A stretch of 64,000 nucleotides of DNA from Mycobacterium sp. GA-1199 (GCF_001500045.1 NZ_LQIX01000003.1:62001-126000); one strand, 5' to 3'; numbered from the stretch's first letter, positions 24,938 to 34,800 are shown. Numbers and translations are program-made. Notes: generated by a model not told the origin, from the sequence alone.

Positions 24938-26350
24938 GTGACCGACACCGCGCCGACAACCACTACCGGGCGCTGGCGCGACCTGTTGGGACCGAAGTAC
25001 CTCGGCGCCAGCACCGTCCTTGCCGGCGGGGTCGCGCTGTACGCCACCAACGAGTTCCTCACCATCAGCCTGATGCCCAGCGCGGTGGCCGATATCGGCG
25101 GTTACCGGCTGTACGCATGGGTGACCACGGTGTACCTGGTCGCTTCGGTGATCGCGGCGACCACCGTGCACTCGACGTTGATGCGTATCGGGCCGCGGGT
25201 GTCGTATTTGGCGGCGCTGTCCGTATTCGGCCTGGGCAGCGTCGCCTGTGCGGCGGCGCCCACGATGGAAGCCCTGCTTGTCGGTCGCACGGTGCAGGGG
25301 TTGGCGGGCGGGCTGCTGGCCGGGTTGGGCTATGCGGTGATCAATACGGCGTTGCCCCAGTGGTTGTGGACCAAGGCGTCGGCGTTGGTGTCGGCGATGT
25401 GGGGTGTCGGGACGCTGCTCGGCCCCGCCGCCGGGGGTCTGTTCTCCCAATATGGTTCGTGGCGTTGGGCGTTCGGCGCGCTGGCGATTCTGACCGCAAC
25501 CATCGCCGTGCTGGTGCCGTTGGCGTTGCCCAGGCGCACTCGCGCCGACGTCGATGCGCCGCGAACGCCGATACCCGTGTGGTCGCTGCTGTTGTTGGGT
25601 ATCGCGGCGTTGGCCGTCAGCGCAGCCGGTGTCCCGCGCGGGGTGTGGCCAACGGTCGCGCTGCTCGGCCTCGGCGGGGTGCTGGTGGGCGTGTTCCTGT
25701 TCGTCGACCGGCGGCAACCCGCTGCGGTGTTGCCGCCCAGCACCTTTGGGCGTGGACCGCTGAAGTGGATCTACCTGACCCTCGCTGTGTTGATGGTTGC
25801 GACGATGGCGGACATGTATGTTCCGCTGTTCGGGCAGCGGCTGGCCGATCTCACACCGGTCGCGGCGGGATTTCTCGGTGCGGGTCTGGCGCTCGGTTGG
25901 ACGGTCGGGGAGATCGGCAGCGCTTCGATGAGCAACCCGCAGGCGATCAAGCGCACGGTCGCTGTCGCGCCCGCCCTTATGGCCATTGGCCTTGCCATAG
26001 CGGCGGTGACCATGCGCGACGACGCGCAGCCCGCCGTGGTAGCGGTCTGGGCGGTAGCGCTGATCGTCACGGGTGCCGGGGTGGGCATCGCCTGGCCCCA
26101 TCTGTCGGCGTGGGCGATGAGCCTGGTGGACGACCCGTCGGAGGGGCCGACCGCGGCTGCTGCGATCAACACCGTCCAGCTGATCTCCGGCGCCTTCGGC
26201 GCGGGGCTGGCCGGGGTGGTGGTGAACATGACCGACAGCGGCGACGCCACCCCTGCGCGGTGGCTGCTGGCGGTGTTCGCTGCGATCGCCGCGCTGGGCC
26301 TGGTCGCGTCGACGCGGAGCGGACGACACCCTTCTGGTGAACCGCGTTAG
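24938..26350 (+). CDS. Major facilitator superfamily efflux transporter (Rv1634 orthologue)
   Basis: 470 residues with about 14 predicted membrane helices. DHA2-like layout: an N-terminal half with L-Y-A-T-N-E-F-L-T-I-S-L-M-P, the motif C-like G-P-A-A-G-G in helix 5 and V-G-R-T-V-Q-G-L-A-G-G in helix 4. Order and sequence match M. tuberculosis Rv1634, linked in the literature to drug efflux. GTG 24938 is chosen over GTG 24929 because TAGCGT (24925-24930) is a -10 box seven bases upstream of it, giving a leaderless start at M-T-D-T-A, which also aligns with the Rv1634 N-terminus. Confidence 0.9.
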   Translation: MTDTAPTTTTGRWRDLLGPKYLGASTVLAGGVALYATNEFLTISLMPSAVADIGGYRLYAWVTTVYLVASVIAATTVHSTLMRIGPRVSYLAALSVFGLGSVACAAAPTMEALLVGRTVQGLAGGLLAGLGYAVINTALPQWLWTKASALVSAMWGVGTLLGPAAGGLFSQYGSWRWAFGALAILTATIAVLVPLALPRRTRADVDAPRTPIPVWSLLLLGIAALAVSAAGVPRGVWPTVALLGLGGVLVGVFLFVDRRQPAAVLPPSTFGRGPLKWIYLTLAVLMVATMADMYVPLFGQRLADLTPVAAGFLGAGLALGWTVGEIGSASMSNPQAIKRTVAVAPALMAIGLAIAAVTMRDDAQPAVVAVWAVALIVTGAGVGIAWPHLSAWAMSLVDDPSEGPTAAAAINTVQLISGAFGAGLAGVVVNMTDSGDATPARWLLAVFAAIAALGLVASTRSGRHPSGEPR

Positions 26351-26410
26351 CGATCACGGCGATTCCAACGCTGGGCCCGTACGCGTGGTCTCGGAAAGAT
26401 GGCACTCGCT

Positions 26411-26481
26411 GCGGGTGTGGCTGAGTGGCTAGGCACCGGCCTGCAAAGCCGTCTACGCGGGTTCGAATCCCGCCATCCGCT
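26411..26481 (+). tRNA. tRNA-Cys (anticodon GCA)
   Basis: 71 nt. Acceptor GCGGGTG pairs with CATCCGC with one G-T pair. Anticodon loop CTGCAAA holds GCA, T-arm GCGGG-TTCGAAT-CCCGC, discriminator T as expected for cysteine. CCA is not encoded. The gene lies 60 bp after the MFS gene. Confidence 0.93.
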
Positions 26482-26492
26482 CGATTTGGCCC

Positions 26493-26511
26493 TGCCCCTT
26501 TGCAAGGGGCA
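26493..26511 (+). terminator. Short hairpin after tRNA-Cys
   Basis: TGCCCCTT and AAGGGGCA form an 8-bp perfect stem with a 3-nt loop, 11 bp after the tRNA. There is no U-tract. Confidence 0.6.
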
Positions 26512-26571
26512 TCGCGGATCACTCGGGGCGACTCCGATGGGCGAACCAACCGCTTCCGACGTGACAACGGG

Positions 26572-27231
26572 TCAGCGGTGTGAGCGCAGGCCGTCGGCAA
26601 ACCGCAGATCGGACACCAACGCGTCGAACGCCTTCTCCCGATCCTCTGGTGGCCCGCGCAGCACCGATGACGGATGCACGGTGACGGCGACGTCGGGTGC
26701 GATGTCGAGCTCGTCGATGGCTGGGAGTTCCAGCGCCTCGCCGCGGTGTGCGGTCAGCCGAAACTTGCTGCCCAGCAGCGACTGTGCAGCGGTCGCGCCC
26801 ATCAGCACCAACACCTCGGGTCTGATGGCGTCCAGTTCGGCCAGCAGCCACGGTCGGCACGCCACCACCTCCGTGCGGCCCGGCGTCTTGTGGATCCGTC
26901 TTTTGCCGCGTTCGGGCAGGGTGGACTTGAAGTGCTTGACCGCATTGGTCACATACACCCGTTCACGGTTGATGCCGGCCTGCACCAGCGCCTTGTCCAA
27001 CAGCTTGCCTGCCGGGCCGACGAACGGTTCCCCGGCCTTGTCCTCCTGATCGCCGGGCTGTTCGCCGACCAGCATCATGTCCGCGCTGGAGGAACCGCCG
27101 CCGAAAACCACCTGCGTCGCATCGAGATAGAGATCGCAGCCCTTGCAACCGTGCGCGGCCTCGGCGAGAGCAGCGAGATCGCGGGTGTCGGGCACGAACT
27201 CCGCGGCGGTGTGGGCCGGGCTTGCGGGCAT
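26572..27231 (-). CDS. udgX: UdgX-type uracil-DNA glycosylase (covalent uracil-DNA binder)
   Basis: 219 residues of the family 4-like uracil-DNA glycosylases: motif A G-E-Q-P-G-D-Q-E-D at about 56-64, G-P-A-G-K-L-L-D-K, and the motif H-P-S-S-V-L-R near the end. The UdgX-defining loop K-R-R-I-H is present at 110-114; in M. smegmatis UdgX the histidine of this loop becomes covalently attached to the abasic sugar after uracil excision. Cluster ligands C29, C32 and C125 are visible. The fourth family-4 cysteine position carries H100 (V-K-H-F). It acts in uracil repair or tolerance. M. tuberculosis lacks UdgX; here it sits next to a tRNA gene inside an otherwise conserved block. Confidence 0.93.
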   Translation of the reverse strand: MPASPAHTAAEFVPDTRDLAALAEAAHGCKGCDLYLDATQVVFGGGSSSADMMLVGEQPGDQEDKAGEPFVGPAGKLLDKALVQAGINRERVYVTNAVKHFKSTLPERGKRRIHKTPGRTEVVACRPWLLAELDAIRPEVLVLMGATAAQSLLGSKFRLTAHRGEALELPAIDELDIAPDVAVTVHPSSVLRGPPEDREKAFDALVSDLRFADGLRSHR

Positions 27232-27267
27232 GGAGGATGGTTACCCGGTTCCGGCAGCGGTCACCCG

Positions 27268-28809
27268 CTACCGCGTCGACTTGACCACCTGGGCGAAGCT
27301 GAACTGCCAGCGCTCGACGAGCCGGAAGCCCATCGCGTGCGGTACCCGGTAGGCAGGCGCACGGCGCAGGCGGGGTCCCTGATCCAGCGCGGGCCCGCTC
27401 TCCCTATCTGGGACGGTGGCGTCGCGTTGTGAAACCGTCCACAGCACGGTGCACGGTCGAAGCCGGTCGGCCACACCCCAGATCCCCAGATGGGCGTCCC
27501 ACAAGCGGTTTCGGTCGGCGGCGCGGCGACCGCGCCCGGGGTCCACGAGGTCCGCATACGCCTCAGGGCGCGCGGCCGTCAACGGTCGGATCGGGCCTGG
27601 TGCCCAGTTGGTGGTGTTGTCGAGCACCAGGCAGTCGCCGGGGGAGGCGTGCGCCGTGAGGACATCGGCCACCTGGCTGAAGTCCATGCCCTCCTTCGCG
27701 TACGGACCCCGCTGTTCGAGCACATAGTTCGGGGTCGCCGCGACCGCCAGCACAGTCAGCACCACCACGACGGCCTCGCGCGATCTGGCGACGGCGGTGA
27801 TGCCGACGGCCAACAGCAGCGCCATCGCCGGCGAGGTGTAGCTCAAATAGCGCGGGTAGTAGATGGGCGCCCCCCACACGGAGTAGAGCAGCAGCACAGC
27901 CGTCGGAAGCCCGATCCACGCCGCGCTGATCGCCACCAGCGATCGGACGCCGGCTTCTGTCAGCCGGAACCGTCGGATCACGAGCAGAACGAGCACCAGT
28001 CCCGCCGAGACCGCGAACGCCACGCTGTGGTCGAAGTACTGTTCCTGCACCACTTCTGCGACCGTGTGCCAGCCCGGCGGTGAAATCCACCGCACCTGGG
28101 CGACCTGCGTCCTGCTGAACGTCAGAAACGGCGCCACCACCGCGATCGCCACCGCCACCGTCACGATCCAGCGGCGCACGACCGCTCGCCGAGCCGTCAC
28201 CGCTGTCAGCGCAACCGCGTGCACCAGCACCATCAGCAGGACGAAGACGTTCAGCAGCGACGAGCCCACGAGCGCCAGCCCGTAGCAGCCCCACAGCCAC
28301 CAGGAGTTGCGGCGGAGTGCGAGCATCAACAACACGGTCAGCCAGACGGCCGCGGCCGCCGTCAGCGCATAGGACCGTGCCTCGATGCCCGCCCACGTGA
28401 CGCGGGGCAGGATCGCGAACACGATCCCCGCGCAGACGGCCGTCGTCCGGGAGGCGAAGCGTCGCGCCAGGACGACGACACCGCCGGCCGCCAGGCCGAC
28501 GGCCAGGCAGCTCGACAGCCGGGAGTAGAACTCGGTGACCGGGAACACCGCGAACCACCCGTGCATCAGCAGGTAGTACAGGCCGTGCACCGCGTCGATG
28601 TTGTGCAGCAGACCCCACAGCTGGGGGATCGACCGCGTCGAGGCCGAGATCGTGGCCGCCTCGTCGAACCACAGCGACGGCCGGGCCGCACCCGCCGCCG
28701 ACACCGCGACCGCGAACACCGCCGTCAGCGCAGCGTCGAACCGGCCGGCGCGAAGGGACCCCGACGGGTCGAGGCGCGCGAGGCGTTGCTGTACCAGCGA
28801 CAGATCCAC
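27268..28809 (-). CDS. GT-C fold membrane mannosyltransferase-like protein (Rv1635c orthologue)
   Basis: 513 residues with about ten to twelve membrane helices and a C-terminal soluble part. The first periplasmic loop holds the GT-C acidic motif W-F-D-E-A-A-T (D49-E50), used to bind divalent metal and polyprenyl-phosphate sugars. Position and sequence match M. tuberculosis Rv1635c, the mannosyltransferase that starts mannose capping of lipoarabinomannan. Rapid growers generally lack mannose caps, so the acceptor may differ here. It is divergent from the USP gene across 224 bp. Confidence 0.82.
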   Translation of the reverse strand: MDLSLVQQRLARLDPSGSLRAGRFDAALTAVFAVAVSAAGAARPSLWFDEAATISASTRSIPQLWGLLHNIDAVHGLYYLLMHGWFAVFPVTEFYSRLSSCLAVGLAAGGVVVLARRFASRTTAVCAGIVFAILPRVTWAGIEARSYALTAAAAVWLTVLLMLALRRNSWWLWGCYGLALVGSSLLNVFVLLMVLVHAVALTAVTARRAVVRRWIVTVAVAIAVVAPFLTFSRTQVAQVRWISPPGWHTVAEVVQEQYFDHSVAFAVSAGLVLVLLVIRRFRLTEAGVRSLVAISAAWIGLPTAVLLLYSVWGAPIYYPRYLSYTSPAMALLLAVGITAVARSREAVVVVLTVLAVAATPNYVLEQRGPYAKEGMDFSQVADVLTAHASPGDCLVLDNTTNWAPGPIRPLTAARPEAYADLVDPGRGRRAADRNRLWDAHLGIWGVADRLRPCTVLWTVSQRDATVPDRESGPALDQGPRLRRAPAYRVPHAMGFRLVERWQFSFAQVVKSTR

Positions 28810-28915
28810 GCCCTGCTACCCACCCTTCCCGCGAACGGCAAAACGCTAGCGTGTGCGCTTGTGCAGCGCTCACCGAATGGATGGGGAAGTCATCGTGACG
28901 ACCGGGTGTAGGCGG

Positions 28916-28942
28916 CGTCACCTGGGATAGGCCATGGTGACG
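28916..28942. promoter_or_regulatory. Inverted repeat CGTCACC/GGTGACG upstream of usp
   Basis: Seven-base perfect arms (28916-28922 and 28936-28942) with a 13-bp spacer. A further GTGACG lies about 20 bp before the first arm. It is a possible regulator site in the divergent gap between the GT-C transferase and usp. A TACTGT -10 candidate for usp lies at 28991-28996. Confidence 0.35.
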
Positions 28943-29033
28943 TTGGGTGCGAAGTAGGACGAAATCGCAGGCAAACGCCACCGGAGCGGCTACTGTTCCG
29001 GTTGGCAACGGAACTGAAATCGGGAGGATGTGG

Positions 29034-29474
29034 ATGAGCGCCTATCAGACCGTCTTGGTTGGCACGGACGGATCGGACTCGTCGCTGCGCGCGGTCGAGA
29101 GAGCTGGTCAGATCGCCGGTGACGCCAAGCTGGTCATCGCGACGGCGTACTTCCCCCAGGATGAAGATCAGCGTGCGGCCGACGTGCTCAAGGACGAGGG
29201 CTACAAAATGGCCGGCAACGCGCCCATCTATGCGATTCTTCGCGAGGCGAAAGAACGTGCCCACCAGGCGGGCGCCACGAACGTCGAGGAGAAGGCCGTC
29301 GTCGGCGCCCCCGTCGACGCGCTCGTCGAACTCGCCGAGGAGGTCAAGGCCGATCTGCTGGTCGTCGGTAACGTCGGCCTGTCCACCATCGCCGGCCGGT
29401 TGCTCGGTTCCGTCCCCGCCAATGTCGCACGCCGCTCCAAGAGCGACGTGCTGATCGTGCACACCACGCCGTAA
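29034..29474 (+). CDS. Universal stress protein, Rv1636 type (cAMP-binding USP family)
   Basis: 146 residues, the same length as M. tuberculosis Rv1636. Single USP domain with D12 near the N-terminus and the nucleotide loop G-N-V-G-L-S-T-I-A-G-R-L-L-G-S-V at 112-127. Rv1636 binds cAMP with high affinity and is thought to buffer its cytoplasmic level, so this gene links to the three cyclase genes in the window. ATG 29034 follows GGGAGGA by five bases; ATG 29028 overlaps that site. The last 131 bp are antisense to the 3' end of lnt. Confidence 0.92.
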   Translation: MSAYQTVLVGTDGSDSSLRAVERAGQIAGDAKLVIATAYFPQDEDQRAADVLKDEGYKMAGNAPIYAILREAKERAHQAGATNVEEKAVVGAPVDALVELAEEVKADLLVVGNVGLSTIAGRLLGSVPANVARRSKSDVLIVHTTP

Positions 29475-30879
29475 TCACCAGCAGCGCAGCCACGATCATC
29501 CAGTCGCCCCACCGCTGATAGGGGGTCGTTCGCGCGTCCAGCGGGACGTCGACGACCGTGACCCCGCGCTCGGCGGCGGGCATCCATGCCAGCCGGTGGC
29601 CGCGCGCGTCGAACGCCGAACTGACCCCGGACAACGCGGCATGAACCGCGGGCCGGCCCGTTTCGACCGCGTGTACGGCGGGCATCGCCGCCAGCTGCGG
29701 CTGCGCCCAACTGCCTTGGTACGACGACGTCGAGCTCTGGTAGACGAGCAGCTCCGCTCCTCGCCGGACGCCTTCCCGGGCGAGGTCGGAGAACATCGTC
29801 TCGAAGCTGATCAGCGGTCCGATCGCGGCGGCGTCGGTGTGCAGGACCACGGGTCCCTCCCCGCGACGGCGGTCCTCACCCGCGGCTTGGGTGTTCGACG
29901 TGGCCCAGCCGATCAAGGGCCGCAGCGGCACGTACTCGCCGAACGGGACCAGTCGCGTTTTTGCGTACGAGCCCTGCACGCCGTCCGGTCCGACGAGCAC
30001 CGACGATTTGTAGATGCCGCCCGATGCCGCCCGCGCGTCGACGTTGACCAGCAGGTCGGCCCCCACACGCCGGGACAGGGCGGCGAGCCGCGCGGTGACT
30101 TCGGGGTGGGTCGCCAAGTCCACGCCCACACTGCTCTCACCCCACACGACCAGGTCCACTCGCTGCCCGGCCAGCTGCTCGGTCAGTGCCTCGCTCGCAG
30201 CCTGTCGCGCCGTGGAGTCGGCGATGTCACCCGGCTGGACGAGCGCGACCCGGATTGTCGGACCGGACGTCGGTTCCGGACCCCACCAGAACCAGGCGGG
30301 ACCGATGGCGAGAAGAACCGCTGCCAATGCCGCCGACGCGGCCGAACGCCGCACCACCGCAACGACGACTGCGGTATTGACCGCCACCAGGAGGAAGCTG
30401 ACGAGCCACACGCCCCCCAGGGAAGCGGACGCCAGCGTGGCCGGCTGATTCCACTGCGATGCACCGAGGAGGGCCCACGGCCCGCCGAGCCGGTCCCACG
30501 ACCGGACCGCCTCTGTGAGCACCCACATGCTGGGCAGCACGACCACGGCGCTGAATGTCTCGCGCTTGGTGAGGTCGCCGGCGAGCAGGCGGTGCGCCGC
30601 CCAGCCGAACGGCAGCCACAGCGCGCCAAGCCCGGCGGCGAGTGCGAGGAGCAGAGGACCGGCGCTCGGCCACAGCCAGTACTGGGTGACGCCGACGAAC
30701 ACCGCCATTGCCAACCAGGCCCGCACGGCGGACCTCCCGGCCGTCGGGGCGGCGCGGAGCACGGCGAGCAGCGGAACCAGTGCTATCCACGCCAGCCACC
30801 ACAGGGCGGGCGCGGGGAGCGCGAGCGCGGGGAACGCGCCGGCGACGATCGCCGACGCGTAACCCCGCAGCGCGGTCAG
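29344..30879 (-). CDS. lnt: Apolipoprotein N-acyltransferase (Lnt)-like protein with catalytic Cys replaced by Ser
   Basis: Membrane protein with an extracytoplasmic nitrilase domain. The Glu (V-V-W-G-E-S, E248) and Lys (Y-A-K-T-R-L-V-P-F-G-E, K307) of the Lnt triad are present. The nucleophile position reads L-I-S-F-E, that is Ser358 in place of Cys387 of E. coli Lnt. The first conventional start is GTG 30762, but in-frame sequence upstream encodes a typical Lnt first helix (A-F-P-A-L-A-L-P-A-P-A-L-W-W-L-A-W). It has no ATG, GTG or TTG. CTG 30879, one base after the aldolase stop, would give 511 residues (E. coli Lnt 512), and these coordinates use it. The role is therefore uncertain: either an altered acyltransferase or a non-catalytic paralogue. 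Confidence 0.75.
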   Translation of the reverse strand: MTALRGYASAIVAGAFPALALPAPALWWLAWIALVPLLAVLRAAPTAGRSAVRAWLAMAVFVGVTQYWLWPSAGPLLLALAAGLGALWLPFGWAAHRLLAGDLTKRETFSAVVVLPSMWVLTEAVRSWDRLGGPWALLGASQWNQPATLASASLGGVWLVSFLLVAVNTAVVVAVVRRSAASAALAAVLLAIGPAWFWWGPEPTSGPTIRVALVQPGDIADSTARQAASEALTEQLAGQRVDLVVWGESSVGVDLATHPEVTARLAALSRRVGADLLVNVDARAASGGIYKSSVLVGPDGVQGSYAKTRLVPFGEYVPLRPLIGWATSNTQAAGEDRRRGEGPVVLHTDAAAIGPLISFETMFSDLAREGVRRGAELLVYQSSTSSYQGSWAQPQLAAMPAVHAVETGRPAVHAALSGVSSAFDARGHRLAWMPAAERGVTVVDVPLDARTTPYQRWGDWMIVAALLVITAWCARSARRSWSGVRHWRGRNRATGRRWWTGRRYRRPADRP

Positions 30880-30880
30880 A

Positions 30881-31762
30881 TCAGGTGCTCGACGCCTTGG
30901 CGATGCTGGCGATCGCCTGATCGAGCGTGGAATTGAACTCCTCGTCGCTCTGCTGGGCGGTCAGACCCTCAGTCAGCGCCCGCGAGAAGCTCGCGATGAC
31001 ACCGATGTTGCGCGCCAGCTTCTCGTTCGCCTCATCGCGGCTGTAACCACCCGACAGCGCCACGACCCGCAGCACGTTCGGATGCTCGACCAGATCCTTG
31101 TACAGGTTGTCGGTGTCGGGCAGCGTCAGCTTGAGCATGACCTTCTTGTCGCCGAGCTTGCCAACGCCCTCGAGCAGCGCGGCCTTGAGCTGGTCCTCGG
31201 CCTCGGCCTTCTTCGGGCTCTTGATGTCGACCTCGGGTTCGATGATCGGCACCAGGCCCTTGGCGAGTACCTGCTCGGCGACCTCGAACTGCTGAGCCAC
31301 GACCGCGTCCACGCCGGCGCCGGGCAGCTTGATGACCGACCGCTCCTTGGTGCCGAAGACCCCGTTCGCGGCGGCGCGGTCGAGCAGATCGTCGAGGCCG
31401 GGCATCGGCTTCATCGTCTGCGCGCCGTCCTTCTCCTCGGCCAGGCCCTTGTCGATCTTGAGGAACGGCACGATGTTCTTGACGTTCCACAGGTAATCGG
31501 CGGTCGGACGGCCCTCGATCTCGCGGTCCATCGTCTGCTCGAACAAAATGGTGCCCATGATGCGGTCGCCGTCGAAGGCGGGGCTGGTGATGATGCGGGT
31601 GCGCATCTCGTGCACGAGGTCGAACATCTGGTCGTCGCCGGAGTAGGCGTCCTCGGCGATCCCGTAGAGCTTCAGCGCCTTGGGGGTGCTGCCGCCGCTC
31701 TGGTCGAGTGCCGCGATGAACCCGGCGCCGCTTTGCGCCTTCTTCAACTGATCGGTGTTCAT
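30881..31762 (-). CDS. fda: Fructose-bisphosphate aldolase class I
   Basis: 293 residues of the class I aldolase type: M-N-T-D-Q-L start, [14 protein letters not shown], then [32 protein letters not shown] and L-S-G-G-Y-S-R. It uses a lysine Schiff base rather than zinc to cleave fructose 1,6-bisphosphate. M. tuberculosis relies mainly on a class II enzyme encoded elsewhere. ATG 31762 follows AAAGGG. The lnt-like gene follows directly, suggesting one transcript. Which lysine forms the Schiff base I do not assign. Confidence 0.92.
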   Translation of the reverse strand: MNTDQLKKAQSGAGFIAALDQSGGSTPKALKLYGIAEDAYSGDDQMFDLVHEMRTRIITSPAFDGDRIMGTILFEQTMDREIEGRPTADYLWNVKNIVPFLKIDKGLAEEKDGAQTMKPMPGLDDLLDRAAANGVFGTKERSVIKLPGAGVDAVVAQQFEVAEQVLAKGLVPIIEPEVDIKSPKKAEAEDQLKAALLEGVGKLGDKKVMLKLTLPDTDNLYKDLVEHPNVLRVVALSGGYSRDEANEKLARNIGVIASFSRALTEGLTAQQSDEEFNSTLDQAIASIAKASST

Positions 31763-31869
31763 ATCTGCCCTTTCTTCGTCACCAGGCAATCTATCGAAGT
31801 TCGCAAGGCCGATCGTCAGATGGCCGCTCAACGGCGCCGCAGAGCCCCCGGCATCGTGGCAGGCGACGA

Positions 31870-34800
31870 TCATGGCATCGCCGCGGCCCACTTCTGATGT
31901 CCCTCGTATTCGAGGTCATGCGCCATCGTCCGATAACGGTCTGCGAGTTCGCGATACGCGGCATCGTCGCCTGTGGTGTGTGCCAGCAGCGCCTTCAGTC
32001 GGAGAACCCAGACGTCGCGGATGGCCGATCCGTCGAGCGGCGCGCGTTCCAACTGCTCGATCGCGGTCGCGGCTTCGGCGAGATCCTCGTCTGTCCCGCG
32101 CTTGAGCAGGGCCCGCACAAGAGCACCGGCCACCGGAATCCAGTAGGTGAACTCGCCTCGACCGAGCATGGACTCGGCCGCTCCGCGCACTAGGGGGATG
32201 CCCCCATCAAGGTCGCCCCGGTTGGCTCGGTCAATGCCGAGTAGAGCATCCATGAACGTGACCTCGACCAGCATCGTCTGGGTTTGCGTCCAGACTTCCC
32301 GGACCTGTGTGATCAGGTCCCGTCCGCGGTCCCATGCGGCGGCATCCTCCCGGTGAATCAGCAGTCCACCCAACACGTATCGGGCGATCTCGCCCGCATA
32401 GCCATACGAGAACGCATCGGCGGTCCTCAGAGTCGCTTCCGCCCTGGCGCAGCCCGATTCGTCGGCAGCCAACACACCGAACGGCACCCCCAACCCCAAA
32501 TTCCAGGACGTCGTGAGGGCGATCGTGAGTGGCTCATTGCTCTCATCCGCCATGCCGGCGGCCGCGATGATGTCATCGAGCCATCCCTTACGGCCGAACC
32601 ACCACCCGGCCAGGCCGCGCAGGCCCATGGCGATGGCGAGCGGCGAGCCCACCACCAGGCTGCCTTTGGCAAGGTCACCGGCGGCCCACTCGATCGTGGT
32701 CTCCGCCCAACGGAGCGCATCCGCGATCTCGCCGTTCTGAACCTTGATCCCGATGGCGCCGAAAGCGGCCTGCGCGGCCAGCCCAGGGTCACCGATCGAT
32801 TCCAGGAGCGCCATTTGTTCGGTGGCCACTCTCGATGACTCCTGTGTCTCGCCGCGGAAGTGATGATCCGACAGGGGGCCCATCATCGCGACGGCCAACG
32901 ATCTCTTGTCACCCGCGAGTTCGCAGAGTTCGCGCAACTCGTCGAAGCGCGCGCCGCACTCGCGGGCCACCCGCCAACCGCTCGCACACAGAAGGGTGCG
33001 CGGTGCTATGCGCATCGCGCTACGGTTCGGGTCGTCTTCTGGCAGGGCATCGGCGACCCGACATGCGCGCTCCCAACTCTGCAATGCGGCCGAGACATCG
33101 CGGTTGTTCGACCATTCGGCGGCTCGCATATGCCAGCCGAAGGCCGCGTGCAGATCGCCTGCGGCCTCGGCATGTTCGGCGATGAGCGCCGCGTTCTCGT
33201 CGAGGTTGCCCGCGCTTTGTCGTTCGATCGCGGCGGCCACCCGACGGTGCAATTCTGCCCGGTCGGATTTGAGCTGGGCCTCGTAGGCGACCGCTCGGAT
33301 GAGCGGATGGTGGAACACGAATTCCGGTTCGTCGGTGAACGTGACCTGGTCGATGAGCTGAGCGGTCAGCAGCTCGGCCGGGCGCGGTTCGATGGCGAGC
33401 GCTTTCAACAGCTCTGTGCCGAAGCGTGATCCGACGACCGACGCCGCATTGAGGGTGCGTTTTGCGGCGAGATCGAGTCGGTCGATGCGGGCCGCGATCG
33501 TCGCTTGCAGCGTGGCGGGCACACTGACATCGGCGACCTCCGCGGTCGACGCATACGCCCCCGGGCGCCCGTGCAGTACGCCGCGTTCCACGAAGTCGCG
33601 AATGATCTCCTCGGCGAAAAACGGTGTGCCCAAGGCCTTTTGAACGACCGTCTGCGTGAGCTGGCGCACGGAGGGATCCGGTCCGAGCAGGGTGGTGACC
33701 AAATCGGCGGTTTCCGCGTCGTTCAACGGGCCGAGCGCGATGGTCTGCGTCCCCGGCACCTGGGTCAGCGATCCGCGATATTCGGGTCGGTACGTGATGA
33801 CCGTCAGCAGCGGTGTCTGGGGGATGACGGTGAGGAACGCGGCGAGCATCGACTCGCTGGACTCGTCGATCCAGTGGGCGTCTTCGATGATGTAGAGGGC
33901 AGGCGTCGGCGTGGCCAGTGCAGCCGAATTGACCAGTGCGATCAGGCGTTGCCGACGGCTGTCGGCGTCGATCCGCGGCGGCTCGACCGACGGATCGGCG
34001 ATGCCCAGCATGTCCTCGAGGAGGCTTACGTCGTCACGGCCTGCGTCGGGGAAGGTCCCGGCGATCAGGGAACGGGCGGACGATGCATCGAGATGCTCGA
34101 CGCCGGTCGCCGCCCGCAGCAGCCGGGCCACCACGTGGAACGGCACCTGGGTGGTGTGTGACTCGCATGCCGTTGTGTACACCGGCACTCCTCGGCTGGC
34201 CGCAGTCGCCGCGAGCTCGCGCGTGAGTCTGCTCTTGCCGATGCCGGGTGGTCCGGAGACACCGACAACGGCGCCCTGACCGTCGATCGCCCTGTCCAAC
34301 AAGCCTTCGAGCGCCGACTTCTCCCACCGCCGTCCGACCAGTGCGGTGTCGGATCGCAAAGAGCCCTGCCCGCGGCCGATGCTCAGCAACCGTCGGCCGG
34401 GCATGGGTTGGTCGCCGCCCTTGACGCGCACCAACTCCGGCGCATCGAGCGTGGCCGCCGACTCCACCAGCCGCGCCGTCGACGCGCTGAGCATCACCCC
34501 TCCCGGCGGGGCTATCGACTCCATCCGTTGAGCCAACCCGACGTGTTCGCCGATCGCGGTGTATCCCAACGCGCCCGAACCGATATCGCCGGTGATCACC
34601 TGTCCAGAGTTGAGGCCGATGCGCAGTTGGAGGTCGACTCCGTCGCGCTTGCCGACGTCGGCGGCAACCGCGTGCATCTCGGTCTGGATGCCCAGCGCCG
34701 CAAGACATGCGCGCACCGCGTGATCCTCCAGCGCGAGCGGCGCGCCGAAGACCGCCATGATGCCGTCGCCGGTGAACTTGTCCACCGTGCCGCCGTAACG

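Noticed and set aside
24863..26329. 488-codon open frame antisense to the MFS gene
   Set aside because: Its product is Arg/His/Gln-rich and low in hydrophobic residues, the mark of a GC-codon-bias shadow; the plus-strand transporter is clearly real.
28916..28942. Inverted repeat considered as a CRP (cAMP receptor) site
   Set aside because: CRP sites read GTGA-N6-TCAC; here the half-sites point the other way and the spacing is 13 bp.
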